The notes beneath the pieces were generated by a model, which searched no databases, was not told the origin of the DNA, and saw nothing but the letters and a program-made list of their open reading frames with translations. A stretch of 64,000 nucleotides of DNA. It comes from Desulfuromusa sp. Its GTDB lineage: Bacteria > Desulfobacterota > Desulfuromonadia > Desulfuromonadales > Geopsychrobacteraceae. How positions within the stretch are numbered: the first letter of the stretch is position 1; each line of letters starts with the position of its first letter. The stretch covers positions 1-64,000 of the forward strand of contig JADGDX010000004.1 in assembly GCA_016744675.1 (NCBI GenBank). Direction: 5' to 3'. Shown here one piece after another: positions 60,004-64,000 of this stretch. A program made the position numbers and the translations under genes.

Positions 60004-61041
60004 CTAAGGAAAAGTTGGGACAATGCCCAGCCCCAACGCATCAGAATAAGAACACATAATGTTCATATTCTGCACCGCCTGACCTGCAGCTCCCTTAACG
60101 AGATTGTCTATAGCAGAGACAACGATAACCCGACCTGTTCGCTGATCACTGACAAGGCCAATATCACAAAAGTTGGTCCCTCGAACATAAGCTATATTTG
60201 GAAGTTGATTGCCGGGCATAACGCGGACGAAACGCTCTTTGCCATATCGAAGATGATATATATCGATAAGCTCTTGTGTCGATTTGCTCTCACGCATATC
60301 AGCATAGCAAGTTGACAATATCCCCCGATTGACAGGCAACAGGTGAGGAGTAAAATTCAAACGGATATCACCACCTGACAGGCCTGACAACTCCTGCTCA
60401 ATCTCAGGGGTATGTCTGTGACTAGCAATCCCATAAGCTTTAAAACCTTCATTAGCTTCACAGTAAAGGCTCCCCAGCTTAACCCCACGACCAGCACCGC
60501 TGACTCCCGATTTACTATCAACAATCAAGCTATTAGGATCAATAAGACCGTGCTCAAGGAGAGGCGCCAGAGCGAGGATAACACTCGTAGGATAACATCC
60601 AGGGTTTGCAATCAAGCGAGCTGACTGTAACTGTTCCCGATAAAGTTCGGGCAAACCATAGACGGCTTCATCAAAGAGTTCAGGACTACTATGAGTTTGA
60701 TACCACTGCTCATAGATATTCTGATCATTCAAACGGTAATCTGCAGAAAGATCAATCACTTTACACCCAGCAGACAAAAAGCCCGGAACGACTTCCATTG
60801 CAGATTTATGTGGCAATGCTGTAAAGACTAAATCAGCTCGCCTAGAAATAGCTTCAACATTGAGTGGCTCACATATCAGCTCACAAAAACCAGTTAAAGA
60901 AGGAAAAACCTGATTAATGGGTAATCCTTCGTGCTGACGTGAGGTAACACAACAGATCTCAATCTCTGGATGTCCAACAAGGATACGTATCAGCTCAACA
61001 CCAGTATAGCCACTAGCACCAACGACAGCCACTTTAAGCAT
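60004..61041 (-). CDS. argC: N-acetyl-gamma-glutamyl-phosphate reductase
   Basis: [46 protein letters not shown]. Confidence 0.97.
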   Translation of the reverse strand: MLKVAVVGASGYTGVELIRILVGHPEIEICCVTSRQHEGLPINQVFPSLTGFCELICEPLNVEAISRRADLVFTALPHKSAMEVVPGFLSAGCKVIDLSADYRLNDQNIYEQWYQTHSSPELFDEAVYGLPELYREQLQSARLIANPGCYPTSVILALAPLLEHGLIDPNSLIVDSKSGVSGAGRGVKLGSLYCEANEGFKAYGIASHRHTPEIEQELSGLSGGDIRLNFTPHLLPVNRGILSTCYADMRESKSTQELIDIYHLRYGKERFVRVMPGNQLPNIAYVRGTNFCDIGLVSDQRTGRVIVVSAIDNLVKGAAGQAVQNMNIMCSYSDALGLGIVPTFP

Positions 61042-61089
61042 AAGGAACTCCGTATTTATTGATCATTCTATTCTGCATCAGCAGACACG

Positions 61090-61123
61090 AAAAAAGGGAA
61101 ACCTTTTGGGGTTTCCCTTTTTT
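61090..61123 (-). terminator. Terminator downstream of rpsI
   Basis: AAAAAAGGGAAACC-TTTTGG-GGTTTCCCTTTTTT. Confidence 0.92.
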
Positions 61124-61159
61124 CTTTTTGATTCAAACAGAAAACTACAAATAATGTAA

Positions 61160-61552
61160 TTAACGCTTTGAGAACTGGAAACTCCGACGAGCACCTGCAC
61201 GTCCGTATTTCTTACGCTCTTTTATGCGACTATCGCGGGTAATGAAACCAGCCTGCTTAAGAGTTGAGCGCAATTCAGGATTAACATCAAGGAGGGCTTT
61301 TGTAATACCGTGCTTAATCGCACCTGCCTGACCAGAGATACCACCTCCGGAAACATTGACGTAAATGTCAAATTTTCCCATATTGTCAGTCAATTCCAAA
61401 GGCTGACGAACAACCATTTTGGATGTTTCACGACCAAAGAAAATATCAAGAGGACGCTTATTGACAACGATTTCACCAGTGCCAGGTTTCATCCAAACAC
61501 GAGCAATTGAGGTCTTTCTTTTTCCTGTTGCATAATACTTCTGCTCAGCCAT
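61160..61552 (-). CDS. rpsI: 30S ribosomal protein S9
   Basis: [21 protein letters not shown]; terminal [17 protein letters not shown]. Confidence 0.98.
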   Translation of the reverse strand: MAEQKYYATGKRKTSIARVWMKPGTGEIVVNKRPLDIFFGRETSKMVVRQPLELTDNMGKFDIYVNVSGGGISGQAGAIKHGITKALLDVNPELRSTLKQAGFITRDSRIKERKKYGRAGARRSFQFSKR

Positions 61553-61569
61553 CTAACTATCTCCCGAGA

Positions 61570-61998
61570 TTATAACTTAAGTTCTTTAGGTTGCTGGGCG
61601 GAATGAGGATGCTCACCACCGGCATAAACCTTGAGTTTACGAAACATCTTGCGGCCTAATTTATTCTTTGGCAGCATGCCCTTTACTGCTGTCTGCACCA
61701 GCATTTCAGGCTTTTTCTCTAACAATTTTTCGGCATTGATCTCTTTGATGCCACCTTGCCAACCACTGTGGTGATAATATTTCTTATCAGCCAATTTATT
61801 TCCGGTTAACTTGATTTTATCGGCATTGAGAACAACGACAAAGTCACCTGTATCAACACTTGGCGTAAAAATTGGTTTATGCTTGCCGCGTAAAATACGT
61901 GCTATTTCAGTTGCTGCACGACCGAGAACGACATCTTCAAGATCAACAACAAACCAACTTCTTTCAATATCCTGCTCTTTAGCGACCAAAGTACTCAT
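61570..61998 (-). CDS. rplM: 50S ribosomal protein L13
   Basis: [48 protein letters not shown]. Confidence 0.98.
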   Translation of the reverse strand: MSTLVAKEQDIERSWFVVDLEDVVLGRAATEIARILRGKHKPIFTPSVDTGDFVVVLNADKIKLTGNKLADKKYYHHSGWQGGIKEINAEKLLEKKPEMLVQTAVKGMLPKNKLGRKMFRKLKVYAGGEHPHSAQQPKELKL

Positions 61999-62131
61999 CG
62001 CATTCCTCTCTAAACTTTAGCTTATAGGTTTGTGGGGCTCACAAAAAGAGGAATTTATCTGACTCCCCCTTACCTGTCAAGAAAATTCGGTAAATAGATT
62101 CGACATCCCTAGTATTTTTTCAGACACATCC

Positions 62132-62872
62132 TCACGGTCTAAACCAGACTTCCATCAAGCAAAGTCCTTGTGCCGGAGCAGTCAAAGGCGAAGGTGCTGA
62201 ATCTTGCCTGACTAACAACACCTTAATTGTATCAACAGGCCTTTTCCCGCGGCCAATCTGAACAAGAGTACCAACCATCATCCTGACCATATTTCTTAAA
62301 AAACCACTCCCGCAAACATCGATATGAAGCAACGAACCTTCTTCTTTCAAATCAACAGAGAAAATTTCCCTAACAGTCGTCCTCGCTGAACAGCCTGAAG
62401 TTCTAAAAGAAGCGAAATCGTGTATTCCAAGAAAATCTTGCGCAGCCAGTTCCATTTTCTCTAAGTTAAGCGGCTTTTTTACTTGCCAGCTGTTTGTTCT
62501 CTCCAAGGGAGATCGAACCGGATCACGCAAGATAGTATAGCGATATCTCTTACCGCGAGCCGAAAAGCGTGCATGAAACTCGTCATCAACACACTCTGCC
62601 TGACGAACCGCAATATCGTCTGGCAAATAACGATTCAACCCCTCGCGCCAGGCCCCTAATGGCAGATTAAGCTCTGTTGTTAAATGACAAACCATCCCTC
62701 GTGCGTGAACTCCTGAATCGGTACGCCCTGAAGAATAAACAGTATGAATAACACCTGTTAATTGATGGATAGCCTGCTCTAAGCACTGCTGAACAGACAT
62801 CCCGTTAGGCTGATACTGCCAACCAACATATTCGGTCCCGTCATAGGCTAAAATAAGTTTGATTCTAGACAT
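62132..62872 (-). CDS. truA: tRNA pseudouridine(38-40) synthase
   Basis: LAYDGTEYVGWQYQPNGMSVQQCLEQAI; SSGRTDSGVHARGM; FLRNMVRMMVGTLV. Confidence 0.97.
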   Translation of the reverse strand: MSRIKLILAYDGTEYVGWQYQPNGMSVQQCLEQAIHQLTGVIHTVYSSGRTDSGVHARGMVCHLTTELNLPLGAWREGLNRYLPDDIAVRQAECVDDEFHARFSARGKRYRYTILRDPVRSPLERTNSWQVKKPLNLEKMELAAQDFLGIHDFASFRTSGCSARTTVREIFSVDLKEEGSLLHIDVCGSGFLRNMVRMMVGTLVQIGRGKRPVDTIKVLLVRQDSAPSPLTAPAQGLCLMEVWFRP

Positions 62873-63637
62873 TTAAATTTGCCAGAGTAGAAAAACGATC
62901 AAGATGCCAGCGACCGAAGCAAGAAAGGCTCCTCTATCAAAGGTAGTATCTTCTGAACTCTTTACTTCCTCAAGTGAGGTTTCTCCAGAAACGATATCAT
63001 TCGCCAGCTGGTCGGCACGATCAAATAGTCGAAGAAGAAGTGGTTCAAGGCCAAGTATCCATCCCTTGAATCCAGATAAAATACCAACTTTCTCACCTAA
63101 ACGCTCAGATTTTAAAATTGCGACCTCACCCTGGATGAGCGGGAAGAAATGAAGAACCAACAACAACATCCCACCTGCTTCACGAACAGGAACTTTTACT
63201 CTCTGCAAAGGAGCCAGAAGTGTCGTCAACCCAAAAGCTAACGCTTCGGGACGCGTTGTCCATGCCAACAGCAATGAAAACAGGACCGCAAGAAGAAGTT
63301 GAACGTTAATCATAACCCCTAGCAACAACCCATCATAAGAAAGCCAACTGGTCCCAAAAAGGGTTCGTCCAGGACTAAAAAATAGATGGAGAATCAGCGT
63401 AAAAAGCAACAACCAGCGCAGCATTTTAAAGACACGCAAAACATCCTTAACACCATGAATAGTTGCCCCTGCAGCAAGAAACCAAAGACAAGAGATTAGG
63501 GCTAACCGTAGTGGATTTGAGGCAGAAAAAAGACAGGTGATCAGACCAAGGATAAGAAGGAGCTTCACACGTGGATCAACACGATGAAGAAATGTATTTC
63601 CGGGCCGGTATGCACCTTCAATCATATTGAGATCCAA
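62873..63637 (-). CDS. Energy-coupling factor transporter transmembrane protein (EcfT/CbiQ family)
   Basis: HRVDPRVKLLLILGLITCLF; TRPEALAFGLTTLLAPL; abuts truA. Confidence 0.88.
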   Translation of the reverse strand: MDLNMIEGAYRPGNTFLHRVDPRVKLLLILGLITCLFSASNPLRLALISCLWFLAAGATIHGVKDVLRVFKMLRWLLLFTLILHLFFSPGRTLFGTSWLSYDGLLLGVMINVQLLLAVLFSLLLAWTTRPEALAFGLTTLLAPLQRVKVPVREAGGMLLLVLHFFPLIQGEVAILKSERLGEKVGILSGFKGWILGLEPLLLRLFDRADQLANDIVSGETSLEEVKSSEDTTFDRGAFLASVAGILIVFLLWQI

Positions 63638-63710
63638 AAAAAGCAGGGTAGTCTCTTGAAATCAGAAACAAGCTTCTGACACCAAGCGACTACCCCAGAA
63701 ACAAAATCAG

Positions 63711-64000
63711 TTAAACAAGCTGAGAAATTATTGCATCACCCATTGCCGCGGTGTTGACCTTCTTCTCACTGGCGTCTCCCTGATATATATCCCCGGTGCG
63801 ATAACCATCATTTAAAACTTTCTCTACGGCACCATCGATTGCATCAGCGGCATCGACCATACCAAAAGAATAACGCAACATCATCGAGGCAGAAAGAATT
63901 TGCGCGATCGGGTTTGCAATCCCTTGCCCAGCAATATCAGGAGCACTGCCACCAGAAGGCTCATACATACCAAAGGATCCTTCCGCAAGAGAGGCAGAAG
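63711..64000 (-). CDS. leuB: 3-isopropylmalate dehydrogenase (partial, C-terminal end)
   Basis: Frame stays open to the window edge: [46 protein letters not shown]. Confidence 0.92.
   Translation of the reverse strand, partial: SASLAEGSFGMYEPSGGSAPDIAGQGIANPIAQILSASMMLRYSFGMVDAADAIDGAVEKVLNDGYRTGDIYQGDASEKKVNTAAMGDAIISQLV

Overview
This is a 64 kb stretch of bacterial chromosome. Gene content (multiheme c-type cytochromes, NrfD, sigma54 two-component genes) and gene order suggest Desulfuromonadales/Geobacter-like delta-proteobacteria; that assignment is inference. Most of the window is a minus-strand housekeeping backbone: lpxB'-lpxA-fabZ-lpxD-ompH-bamA-lolD-lolC/E, lysS, mutM, lgt, ihfB-sppA-rpsA-cmk-aroA-tyrA-pheA, rhlE, murB-recJ, secF-secD-yajC-tgt-queA, argC, rpsI-rplM, truA, cbiQ/ecfT, leuB'. 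No tRNA, rRNA, CRISPR array, prophage or intact transposon was recognised. Less ordinary content: (1) a plus-strand module encoding a symporter-STAC-like-GAF-PP2C(SpoIIE) fusion with a two-TM small subunit, a STAS anti-anti-sigma protein and an RsbW-like kinase, i.e. a partner switch apparently fed by a transporter-like sensor; (2) a four-gene cytochrome/FeS/NrfD operon with a clear -24/-12 sigma54 promoter, divergent from a sensor kinase/NtrC-type regulator pair; (3) a free-standing MshEN (c-di-GMP-binding-type) protein inside an oligopeptide ABC permease operon that lacks ATPase genes; (4) a pseudokinase-TM-TPR-NTF2-like protein translationally coupled to an L,D-transpeptidase that also ends in an NTF2-like domain; (5) a 6S RNA gene with its own promoter and terminator, hidden under a spurious ORF. 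All calls come from reading the sequence and supplied translations; no searches were run.
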